A DNA stretch of 5,544 nt from Bacteroidota bacterium (GTDB lineage Bacteria > Bacteroidota > Bacteroidia > Flavobacteriales > Weeksellaceae): the NCBI GenBank assembly GCA_023426625.1, contig JAFAAJ010000138.1, positions 1 to 5,544 on the forward strand, given 5' to 3'. The notes under the pieces are model-generated. The model saw only the letters and a list, made by a program, of their open reading frames with translations, did not search any database and was not told where the DNA came from. Shown piece by piece: positions 1 through 5,544 of this stretch. The position numbers and the translations under genes were made by a program. Each line of letters starts with the position of its first letter. Position 1 is the first letter of the stretch.

Positions 1-83
1 AAGTTCATGGTCATATCCGTAGGTGCTACGATATCGTGGGTTACCCCTTCTCTATCGGTAATTTTTATATTGATATCACTCAT
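1..83 (-). CDS. [2Fe-2S] ferredoxin-like protein, N-terminal fragment (runs off left edge)
   Basis: Only the first 27 codons lie in the window, from an ATG whose complement is at 81-83. The peptide begins MSDINIKITDREG and continues through HDIVAPTDMTMN. This matches the first beta-hairpin of adrenodoxin-type [2Fe-2S] ferredoxins, where a short beta-strand, a turn and a second strand precede the cluster-binding loop. The cysteine ligands would fall beyond the edge, so cluster binding is not seen here. The gene starts 12 nt after the stop codon of the reductase on the same strand, so the two are probably co-transcribed. A small ferredoxin beside a ferredoxin-NADP reductase is a natural electron-transfer pair. 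No clear Shine-Dalgarno sequence precedes the ATG, which is normal for Bacteroidota. Family assignment is by recognition of the N-terminus and by context. Confidence 0.7.
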   Translation of the reverse strand, partial: MSDINIKITDREGVTHDIVAPTDMTMN

Positions 84-95
84 CGACAACTCAAT

Positions 96-1151
96 TTAGT
101 CAATTTTTTTCACAACCGCTTTCTCAGCTTCTTTACGGCTTCCGTCGAATCCGTCTACTCCACTCACTGTTGTATATTTTAGTACATATTTTTTACCCGG
201 ATTCAATCTGTTGTAAACACTCTGACACATCAAAGTAGCTTCATGGAATCCGCAAAGGATTAGTTTTAATTTTCCCGGATAAGTATTGATATCTCCGATT
301 GCATATATTCCTTCAATATTGGTTTGATAATCAAGAGCGTTGTTTACCACGATCGCATTTTTTTCGATATTCAGACCCCAGTTTCCGATCTCTCCTAATT
401 TTGGAGTCAATCCGAATAAAGGAATAAAGTAGTCCGTTTCAATATCGAATGCTTCCTGACCTTCCACTTCTACAGTGATTGCTTCTACTTTTCCGTCACC
501 TTTTATCGCGGTAACTTCAGCTGGTGTAATCAGTCTGATCTTTCCTTCATTTTTCAGATCCTGAACTTTTTCTACAGAATCTAAAGCTCCTCTGAACTCA
601 TTTCTTCTGTGAATCAAAGTAACCTCACTTGCCACATTGGAAAGGAAAATACTCCAGTCCAGCGCAGAATCTCCACCACCGGCGATTACTACTTTTTTAT
701 TTCTGAAATGTTCAGGTTCCTTTACGAAATATTCTACACCTTTTTCTTCGTAGTCAGCAATATTTTCAATAGTTGGCTTTCTAGGCTCGAAAGTACCTAA
801 TCCTCCGGCAATAGCAATAGCCTTTGCTCTGTGAACAGTTCCTTTATTGGTAATTACCTCAAACCATTCATCATCCACTTTTGTATAAGAAACAGCTGTT
901 TCTCCCAGAGTGAATCCCGGCTGGAACTGTTTGATCTGTTCCATTAAATTATCAATTAATTCTCCGGCATTTACAGATGGATAACCAGGTATATCAAAAA
1001 TAGGTTTCTTAGGATAAAGCTCTGCCAATTGTCCTCCTGGTTGAGGAAGTGCATCTATGATATGGCACTTCATTTTAAGTAAACCTGCTTCAAAAACAGC
1101 AAAAAGTCCGGTTGGCCCAGCTCCTATGATCAATATATCAGTAGTTATCAT
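96..1151 (-). CDS. Ferredoxin/flavodoxin-NADP+ reductase, thioredoxin-reductase-like (type 2 FNR)
   Basis: A 351-residue FAD- and NADPH-binding flavoprotein, expected to move electrons between NADPH and a ferredoxin or flavodoxin in the cytoplasm. The N-terminal FAD Rossmann motif G10-A-G12-P-T-G15 follows the first beta-strand. PGGQLAELYP at 38-47 is the conserved FAD-contacting loop. The inserted NADPH domain carries GGGDSALDW at 158-166 and VTLIHRRNEFR at 177-187, where the HRR basic residues fit NADPH 2'-phosphate recognition. The second FAD motif is YAIGDI at 283-288. The redox CxxC of true thioredoxin reductases is absent: the only cysteines are C29, C300 and C309. Length and motif order fit the YumC-like FNR family. 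The ATG complement is at 1149-1151, directly before the GxGxxG strand, so the start is secure. It is first gene of a unit with the downstream ferredoxin-like gene. A thioredoxin reductase is the alternative, but the missing CxxC argues strongly against it. Confidence 0.93.
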   Translation of the reverse strand: MITTDILIIGAGPTGLFAVFEAGLLKMKCHIIDALPQPGGQLAELYPKKPIFDIPGYPSVNAGELIDNLMEQIKQFQPGFTLGETAVSYTKVDDEWFEVITNKGTVHRAKAIAIAGGLGTFEPRKPTIENIADYEEKGVEYFVKEPEHFRNKKVVIAGGGDSALDWSIFLSNVASEVTLIHRRNEFRGALDSVEKVQDLKNEGKIRLITPAEVTAIKGDGKVEAITVEVEGQEAFDIETDYFIPLFGLTPKLGEIGNWGLNIEKNAIVVNNALDYQTNIEGIYAIGDINTYPGKLKLILCGFHEATLMCQSVYNRLNPGKKYVLKYTTVSGVDGFDGSRKEAEKAVVKKID

Positions 1152-1310
1152 AATTGGTTAGTATAATTTTAATAATCAGTGTACCTGCAAATTTACTAAT
1201 TTTAATGCGAAGCTATTTGATTCAGTCTAAATAAAAACCTGAGATATGTCAAATATCACGAAAAAAATTAAAGTTTTTCAATTTGGCAGCCTTTTTGTAA
1301 AATTTATGCT
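1152..1310. other. Divergent intergenic region between reductase and DUF3108 genes
   Basis: This 159-nt AT-rich spacer must hold the 5' ends of both flanking transcription units. The minus-strand -7 candidate at 1188-1195 serves the reductase. For the plus-strand gene the best -7 candidate is TCAATTTG at 1278-1285, one mismatch from TAnnTTTG, with no good -33 box. I see no Shine-Dalgarno sequence before either ATG, no RNA gene and no long inverted repeat that would suggest a riboswitch. Confidence 0.5.
1188..1195 (-). promoter_or_regulatory. Candidate -7 promoter element for the reductase-ferredoxin unit
   Basis: On the minus strand the sequence reads TAAATTTG, an exact match to the TAnnTTTG -7 consensus of Bacteroidota primary-sigma promoters. 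It would start transcription near 1180, leaving a 5' leader of about 30 nt before the reductase ATG. I see no TTG -33 box at the usual spacing upstream, so the promoter is only half supported. Confidence 0.4.
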
Positions 1311-2081
1311 ATGAAGAAAATTTTAAATATCATTGCCATATTCATATTCTGCTTTGGTTATGGACAGATAAACAATATTTCAGACGGCGAGTCCATCACA
1401 TTCAGAATACATTACGGATTTCTGAATGCCGGAACCGCAACTTTAACGACAAAAAAAACCAATTATAAGGGAGAACCTCATCTTTATGTGAAAGGAACAG
1501 GCCAGACTACAGGAGCTGTGAAAGCATTTTTCAAAGTGGAAGATCTTTACGAAAGTTTCATAAACGTTGATACCGGATTACCAAGCTTTTATGTAAGAAA
1601 TGTAAAAGAAGGAAGTTATCGACAGCATTTTGAAACCGTATTCAATCATGATAATAATACGTTGGTATTGACCGATAAAAAAACGCCTGCCAACGGCTCC
1701 AAAGTTATAAAATCCGTGAAGGGAATTCAGGATATGCTTTCATGTTTTTATTATTTAAGAAGTAAAAGTCCAAGTGAGTTGAAGGTAGGTACTGTAATCA
1801 ATATGGATGTGTGGATTGATGATGAAATGTTCCCTTTCCAGCTTAAGGTGGTTGGAACGGAAAATCTTAAAACCAAATTCGGAACGATTAACTGTCTGAA
1901 AATTATCCCGTCTGTAAAAAGCGGAAGAGTTTTCAAAGAAAAAGAAGGAGTGACAATGTGGGTGACCAACGACGCTAATCATATCCCTATGCTTTTAAAA
2001 GCAGAATTGGCAGTAGGGTCATTAAAAGCAAGTATCGATGGTTTCAAAAACGTGAAATACCCTTTAAAGTTCTATAAATAA
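1311..2081 (+). CDS. Secreted DUF3108 domain-containing protein
   Basis: A 256-residue exported protein of unknown function. Residues 1-18 form a signal peptide: KK at 2-3, a hydrophobic stretch from about 5 to 17, then a small-residue site GYG followed by Q19, the Gln after cleavage that is common in Bacteroidota. C14 lies inside the hydrophobic core without a lipobox, so this is probably not a lipoprotein. The mature protein is beta-rich with no further membrane segment. ITFRIHYGFLNAGTATL at about 29-45 is the typical DUF3108 opening, where a strand leads to a G-x-x-x-A-G turn. Later features are the GIQDMLSCFYYLR segment at 138-150 and a C-terminal run of strands from about 160 to 245. No catalytic motif is visible. 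The likely location is the periplasm or the inner face of the outer membrane. It is monocistronic by context, with a divergent gene upstream and a strong terminator downstream. The ATG start is favoured because it begins the signal peptide directly. Confidence 0.85.
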   Translation: MKKILNIIAIFIFCFGYGQINNISDGESITFRIHYGFLNAGTATLTTKKTNYKGEPHLYVKGTGQTTGAVKAFFKVEDLYESFINVDTGLPSFYVRNVKEGSYRQHFETVFNHDNNTLVLTDKKTPANGSKVIKSVKGIQDMLSCFYYLRSKSPSELKVGTVINMDVWIDDEMFPFQLKVVGTENLKTKFGTINCLKIIPSVKSGRVFKEKEGVTMWVTNDANHIPMLLKAELAVGSLKASIDGFKNVKYPLKFYK

Positions 2082-2103
2082 GCATAATTTGTTTTAGCTA
2101 ACG

Positions 2104-2140
2104 AAATGTCTGTGAGAATTTTCACAGGCATTTTTCTTTT
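2104..2140 (+). terminator. Rho-independent terminator after the DUF3108 gene
   Basis: An inverted repeat at 2107-2130 pairs TGTCTGTGAGAA with TTTTCACAGGCA through 10 Watson-Crick pairs and two G-T wobbles. A loop-closing turn in the AT-rich centre would shorten the stem slightly. The T-rich tract TTTTTCTTTT at 2131-2140 follows at once, and AAA at 2104-2106 could extend the stem. It lies 22 nt after the stop codon of the DUF3108 gene and about 55 nt before the next start, so it should separate the two plus-strand genes. Confidence 0.85.
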
Positions 2141-2193
2141 ATGGTGTAACGAATATTCGACAATGGTTGTCATATCATTATAAGCTAAGAGAC

Positions 2194-4623
2194 ATGAAAC
2201 TCAAATTATTAATCTTCCTACTATCTTTTTCGTTTTGTTGTATCTATTCACAGAAAAAAGAAGAGGATAATATCACACGAAAAAAAATACTCATCACAAA
2301 AACACCTTCTTCCCCAAAAATAGATGGGATTCTCGATGATGTTGAATGGCAAACTGCGCCCATTGCGACAGGCTTCATTGAGAGAAACCCCAACAACGGA
2401 AAACCTCAGGCGGATTCCATAAAAACAGAGGTGAAAATATTATATGACGATACCGGAATATATTTCGGGGCACAGATGTATGATCCCACTCCGCAGAAAA
2501 TTGCAAAAGAACTTACCGAAAGAGACGGGATAAATAATGATGATTACTTCGGAGTGACACTTAACGGATATAATGATAAACAGCAAAGTCTTGAATTTGT
2601 AATTACCGCTGCAGGTGTTCAGTATGATGCGAAGATCACCACAGATGGTGAAGACTCTTCCTGGAACGGCATCTGGTACAGTGGAGTAAAGATCAATGAA
2701 AAAGGCTGGGCTGTTGAAATAAAAATTCCTTATTCCGAATTAAGGTTTCCTGAAAATCAGGTTCAGGAATGGGGAATCAATATGTTCCGAAGAATCGAAA
2801 GGATAAAAGCTTCTTATGACTGGAATTTCGTGGACAACCGAAAAAACTCCTATACTTTATTTGATGGTGTTTTACAGGGAATCGAAAACATCAACCCTCC
2901 TACCCGATTATCTTTCACGCCTTATTTTTCTACGTATGTCAACAATTTCGACGGAAATACCACTTCCAGTTTCAACGGTGGGATGGATGTAAAATACGGC
3001 ATCAATGATGCTTTTACATTTGACATGACACTGATTCCGGATTTCGGACAGGCTAATTTTGATAATTCCATTTTAAACCTTACACCTTTTGAACAACAGT
3101 TTTCCGAACAAAGAACTTTCTTTACGGAAGGAACCGAACTTTTCAGCAAAGGAGGGATGTTCTACTCCCGAAGAGTGGGCGGTGAGCCAACAGGATATCC
3201 CGTAACCACTGAAAAAGAAGAGGTATTGGAACATCCTTCAAAGGTAAAATTATTCAATGCTTTTAAAATTTCAGGAAGAACAAACAATGGTTTGGGTATA
3301 GGTTTCTTTAACGGAGTCACTCAAAAAATGGAAGCCACCATCATCAATAATGAAACCGGAGAGAAAAGAAAAGAAGTAGTGGAACCCTGGACGAATTACA
3401 GTGTCCTCGTTTTTGATCAGAGATTCAACGGTAACTCCTCGGTTTCTTTAGTAAATACAAATGTTACCCGTGATGGAAATTTCCGTGATGCCAATGCAAC
3501 CGGAATTCTCTGGGACATCAATAACAAGAAAAACACTTACAAAACTTTCGGAAGTCTGAAAGGAAGCTGGGTAATGAACGGCGAAACAAAGTTCGGCACA
3601 AGAGGTGAAGCAGGAGTTGAAAAAATTGCAGGAAAAAACCGTTTTTCACTTAACGGAAATGTAACGACAAAAGACTGGAACATCAATGACCTGGGTTTTT
3701 CCACCAAAACCAATTTTGCCAATTATAACGCATGGTATGGCTACAGAATTTTACAGCCCACCGAAAAGTTCAATAATATTTACCTGAATTTCAACCTTAA
3801 TTATTACCACAGACTGGAACCTTTCCTGAACTCCAATTTTGTGTTCAATAACAACAACAGCTTCACCGACAAGCAATTCAGGGTTTTTGGAGGCGGAATC
3901 GAGTTCACGCCATTCGGGCAAAATGACATTTATGAACCAAGAACTTCCGGAAGACACCTGAAAGTTCCTGGATATTTCGATTCGTGGATCTGGTTTGAAA
4001 GTGACAGCCGCAAAAAGCTTCAGTATAATTTTACCATAGATTACTATGCATATAATGAAACAGGAAGAAATCAGGTGTTTACCAATTTCGGACTGAGATA
4101 CCGGTTTTCAGATAAATTCAATGTGCATTGGTCTTTCAATCCAAGCTTCAGCAATAATGAAACAGGTTTTGCTGGAAAGAACGATACAGATATCTTCATT
4201 GGGAGAAGACAGAGAAATACGTATGAAAATGCTTTGAGTTCCAAGTATACCTTTAATGAAAAAATGACTCTGTCATTGGCTTTCCGACACTATTTCTCCG
4301 ATGTTACCTACAAACAATTCTACACTCTGAACGAAGACGGAAGCTTAGCAGAAACTTCCCAATTCAATAGTAATTTAAACGGAACTTATAATGCCTGGAA
4401 CGTAGACTTGAGGTTTTCATGGTGGTTTGCACCGGGAAGTCAGCTGACGTTATTATATAGAAATGCCACTTCCAATTATCTTGAAAGTTCGAGATTAAGT
4501 ATCAAAGACAATTACAATGTACTTTTCAATGAGCCTATGGTGAATAATTTTTCTTTAAAACTTACCTACTTTTTAGATTATAACAGAGTAAAAAGCTGGA
4601 CAATGAAAAAGAATAAGAATTAA
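2194..4623 (+). CDS. DUF5916 outer-membrane-type protein with CBM9-like N-terminal domain
   Basis: An 809-residue exported protein. I start at the ATG at 2194 because it begins a complete signal peptide (K2 and K4, hydrophobic core 5-18, cleavage after S19 before Q20). The frame stays open upstream to a TTG at 2167, but that would add nine charged or polar residues before the signal. Residues about 36-233 form a CBM9-like domain: KIDGILDDVEW at 42-52, the DDYFGV segment near 116-121, and GWAVEIKIPYSELRFP at 171-186. From about 238 onward is the DUF5916 region, rich in alternating aromatic strands. It opens with the family hallmark PDFGQANFDN at 282-291, then NLTPFEQQF and EQRTFFTEG up to 313. 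The C-terminus has a barrel-strand pattern, SLKLTYFLDY, followed by a short basic tail. An outer-membrane beta-barrel is inferred. CBM9-like domains bind sugars in some enzymes, but no hydrolase is present and the ligand is unknown. It is probably transcribed alone. Confidence 0.87.
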   Translation: MKLKLLIFLLSFSFCCIYSQKKEEDNITRKKILITKTPSSPKIDGILDDVEWQTAPIATGFIERNPNNGKPQADSIKTEVKILYDDTGIYFGAQMYDPTPQKIAKELTERDGINNDDYFGVTLNGYNDKQQSLEFVITAAGVQYDAKITTDGEDSSWNGIWYSGVKINEKGWAVEIKIPYSELRFPENQVQEWGINMFRRIERIKASYDWNFVDNRKNSYTLFDGVLQGIENINPPTRLSFTPYFSTYVNNFDGNTTSSFNGGMDVKYGINDAFTFDMTLIPDFGQANFDNSILNLTPFEQQFSEQRTFFTEGTELFSKGGMFYSRRVGGEPTGYPVTTEKEEVLEHPSKVKLFNAFKISGRTNNGLGIGFFNGVTQKMEATIINNETGEKRKEVVEPWTNYSVLVFDQRFNGNSSVSLVNTNVTRDGNFRDANATGILWDINNKKNTYKTFGSLKGSWVMNGETKFGTRGEAGVEKIAGKNRFSLNGNVTTKDWNINDLGFSTKTNFANYNAWYGYRILQPTEKFNNIYLNFNLNYYHRLEPFLNSNFVFNNNNSFTDKQFRVFGGGIEFTPFGQNDIYEPRTSGRHLKVPGYFDSWIWFESDSRKKLQYNFTIDYYAYNETGRNQVFTNFGLRYRFSDKFNVHWSFNPSFSNNETGFAGKNDTDIFIGRRQRNTYENALSSKYTFNEKMTLSLAFRHYFSDVTYKQFYTLNEDGSLAETSQFNSNLNGTYNAWNVDLRFSWWFAPGSQLTLLYRNATSNYLESSRLSIKDNYNVLFNEPMVNNFSLKLTYFLDYNRVKSWTMKKNKN

Positions 4624-4777
4624 TGATGAATACTATTTTAAACGCAACTCATTTTATCATCTCGCGTTGATAGTGAAAAATCTGGTTTATATTTTGAGAA
4701 ATCAGTTTTTAATTACGTTTTGTTTCTTAGGTCAGTAATTAAAAACAAAACCTCCGGTATTTCCGGAGGTTGATTTT
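4624..4777. other. Convergent intergenic region with inverted repeats
   Basis: A 154-nt AT-rich spacer between the stop codons of the DUF5916 gene and pheS. It holds a GC-rich terminator stem at 4749-4771 and, just left of it, a perfect 12-bp AT-rich inverted repeat at 4705-4716 and 4735-4746. The stretch 4624-4700 shows only short, weak repeats (for example TATCA and TGATA near 4660-4675). No open reading frame or RNA gene is evident. Confidence 0.6.
4705..4746. repeat. Perfect 12-bp inverted repeat with 18-nt spacer
   Basis: GTTTTTAATTAC at 4705-4716 is the exact reverse complement of GTAATTAAAAAC at 4735-4746. The stem is mostly A-T, so it is weaker than the adjacent terminator. A second, overlapping pairing is possible: GTTTTGTTT at 4717-4725 with AAACAAAAC at 4743-4751. 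The two pairings share 4743-4746 and cannot form fully together. The second one also takes 4749-4751 from the terminator stem. Confidence 0.6.
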
Positions 4778-4779
4778 TT
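4742..4779. terminator. Bidirectional Rho-independent terminator for pheS and the DUF5916 gene
   Basis: A perfect 9-bp stem, AACCTCCGG at 4749-4757 with CCGGAGGTT at 4763-4771, closes on a 5-nt loop. On the plus strand it is followed by GA and six T's (4774-4779), ending transcription from the DUF5916 gene. On the minus strand it is followed by TTTTGTTTTT-type sequence (read leftward from 4748), ending the pheS transcript. The hairpin begins 6 nt after the pheS stop codon, and the plus-strand T tract overlaps that stop codon. Confidence 0.9.
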
Positions 4780-5544
4780 ATAATGTTTTAAACTGTTCCA
4801 ATGTTCTGATGTCATTTTCGAAGAACATTCTGATATCACTCATTTGGTAAAGAAGCATTACGATCCTTTCAATGCCCATTCCGAATGCATATCCTGAATA
4901 TTTCTCTGCATCAATATTTACATTTTTAAGAACTGCAGGATCTACCATTCCGCATCCCATGATCTCCAGCCAGCCTGTTCCTTTTGTAATTCTGTAATCT
5001 GTTTCAGAATTCAATCCCCAATACACATCGATTTCAGCACTTGGCTCCGTGAAAGGGAAATAAGAGGGTCTCATTCTGATTTTAGACTTTCCGAAAAGTT
5101 CCGTAGTAAAGAACTGGATTGTCTGCTTTAGATCGGCAAAGCTCACATTTTCATCAATGTATAATCCCTCTATTTGGTGGAAAATACAGTGAGAACGTGA
5201 AGAAACCGCTTCATTTCTGAATACTCTTCCCGGAGATAAAATTCTGATCGGCGGCTGATTTTCTTCCATATAACGAATCTGTACCGAAGAAGTATGCGTT
5301 CTTAAAAGAATATCCGGATTCTGTTCAATGAAGAAGGTATCCTGCATATCTCTTGCCGGGTGATATTCCGGAAGGTTCAGAGCAGTAAAGTTATGCCAAT
5401 CGTCCTCAATTTCCGGTCCGTCCGCTACTGCAAAACCAATGGATTTAAAGATCTCAATAATTCTGTTTTTAACCAGATTGATAGGATGTCTGGAACCCAG
5501 ATCCAATGGAAAAGCAGGTCTTGTAAGCTCTTCTTTTTCTACAA
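4778..5544 (-). CDS. pheS: Phenylalanine--tRNA ligase alpha subunit, C-terminal 254 residues (N-terminus beyond right edge)
   Basis: The class II catalytic subunit of the alpha2-beta2 phenylalanyl-tRNA synthetase, which charges tRNA-Phe in the cytoplasm. The frame stays open to the window edge, reading VEKEELTRPAFPLDLGSRHP, so the TTG complement at 5504-5506 is an internal Leu codon and not a start. Counting from the edge, HPARD is at 61-65, RTHTSS at 81-86, class II motif 2 with FRNE at 108-111 and FHQIEG at 121-126, PFTEPSAEI at 163-171, GCGMVDP at 196-202, and motif 3 GMGIERIVML at 221-230. All catalytic-core landmarks are intact. Typical PheS is about 340 residues, so roughly 85 residues, mainly the N-terminal coiled-coil arm that contacts tRNA, lie outside. 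The C-terminus is natural, and a terminator 6 nt downstream makes pheS the last gene of its transcript. pheT is therefore not directly downstream. Confidence 0.97.
   Translation of the reverse strand, partial: VEKEELTRPAFPLDLGSRHPINLVKNRIIEIFKSIGFAVADGPEIEDDWHNFTALNLPEYHPARDMQDTFFIEQNPDILLRTHTSSVQIRYMEENQPPIRILSPGRVFRNEAVSSRSHCIFHQIEGLYIDENVSFADLKQTIQFFTTELFGKSKIRMRPSYFPFTEPSAEIDVYWGLNSETDYRITKGTGWLEIMGCGMVDPAVLKNVNIDAEKYSGYAFGMGIERIVMLLYQMSDIRMFFENDIRTLEQFKTL

Noticed and set aside
609..800. A 63-codon open frame on the plus strand inside the reductase gene
   Set aside because: It lies fully antisense to a well-supported flavoprotein, has Phe/Ser-rich low-quality composition and no start signal; it is a shadow frame.
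96..1151. Thioredoxin reductase (trxB) identity
   Set aside because: The NADPH domain has no CxxC active site; C29, C300 and C309 are isolated, so the FNR-type assignment is better.
1751..1982. Two overlapping minus-strand open frames of 72 and 75 codons inside the DUF3108 gene
   Set aside because: They are antisense to a gene with a signal peptide and family motifs, and show no domain or translation signal.
1451..2287. Poly-A tracts of seven or eight (1451-1458, 1676-1683, 2280-2287) in the two exported-protein genes, considered as phase-variation tracts
   Set aside because: A7-A8 runs are common in Lys-rich AT-rich coding DNA; all frames are intact and the tracts are shorter than typical phase-variable homopolymers.
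2922..3957. Three minus-strand open frames of 61-75 codons inside the DUF5916 gene
   Set aside because: All are antisense to the continuous 809-residue protein, and none resembles a known family.
4640..4675. Short inverted repeats (AACGC with GCGTT, TATCA with TGATA) after the DUF5916 stop codon
   Set aside because: Stems of 5 bp with no T tract are expected by chance in a sequence of this composition.
5504..5506. TTG considered as a start codon for pheS
   Set aside because: The frame stays open to the edge with PheS-like sequence, and a start here would remove the N-terminal arm expected for the family; it is an internal Leu codon.

Overview
The window looks like ordinary chromosome from a low-GC Bacteroidota, most likely a Flavobacteriia member near Chryseobacterium or Elizabethkingia. 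The support is protein-level resemblance as I recall these families, AT-rich intergenic DNA, near absence of Shine-Dalgarno sequences, a TAnnTTTG-type -7 element, secreted proteins cleaved before Gln, and a DUF5916 outer-membrane-type protein. The genus is inferred from memory, not from a search.

Layout, left to right. Positions 1-1151 (minus strand) hold a two-gene redox unit: a flavin-dependent ferredoxin/flavodoxin-NADP+ reductase of the thioredoxin-reductase-like type, followed 12 nt downstream by the start of a [2Fe-2S] ferredoxin-like protein that runs off the left edge. A 159-nt divergent spacer separates this unit from the plus-strand genes and carries a plausible -7 promoter element for the reductase. 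Positions 1311-2081 (plus) encode a secreted DUF3108 protein, closed by a strong intrinsic terminator. Positions 2194-4623 (plus) encode a large exported protein with a CBM9-like N-terminal domain and a DUF5916 predicted outer-membrane barrel. The last gene, on the minus strand, is pheS (phenylalanine--tRNA ligase alpha subunit), which loses its N-terminus at the right edge. The DUF5916 gene and pheS converge on a bidirectional terminator hairpin.

The reductase and ferredoxin probably work as an electron-transfer pair. The two exported proteins both belong to the envelope, but a terminator separates them and nothing shows a joint function. pheS is housekeeping and unrelated to the rest.

I found no mobile element, CRISPR array, tRNA or rRNA, and no convincing new system. 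The items most worth a second look are the two function-unknown envelope proteins, the start codon of the DUF5916 gene, and overlapping inverted repeats in the 3' intergenic region near pheS.
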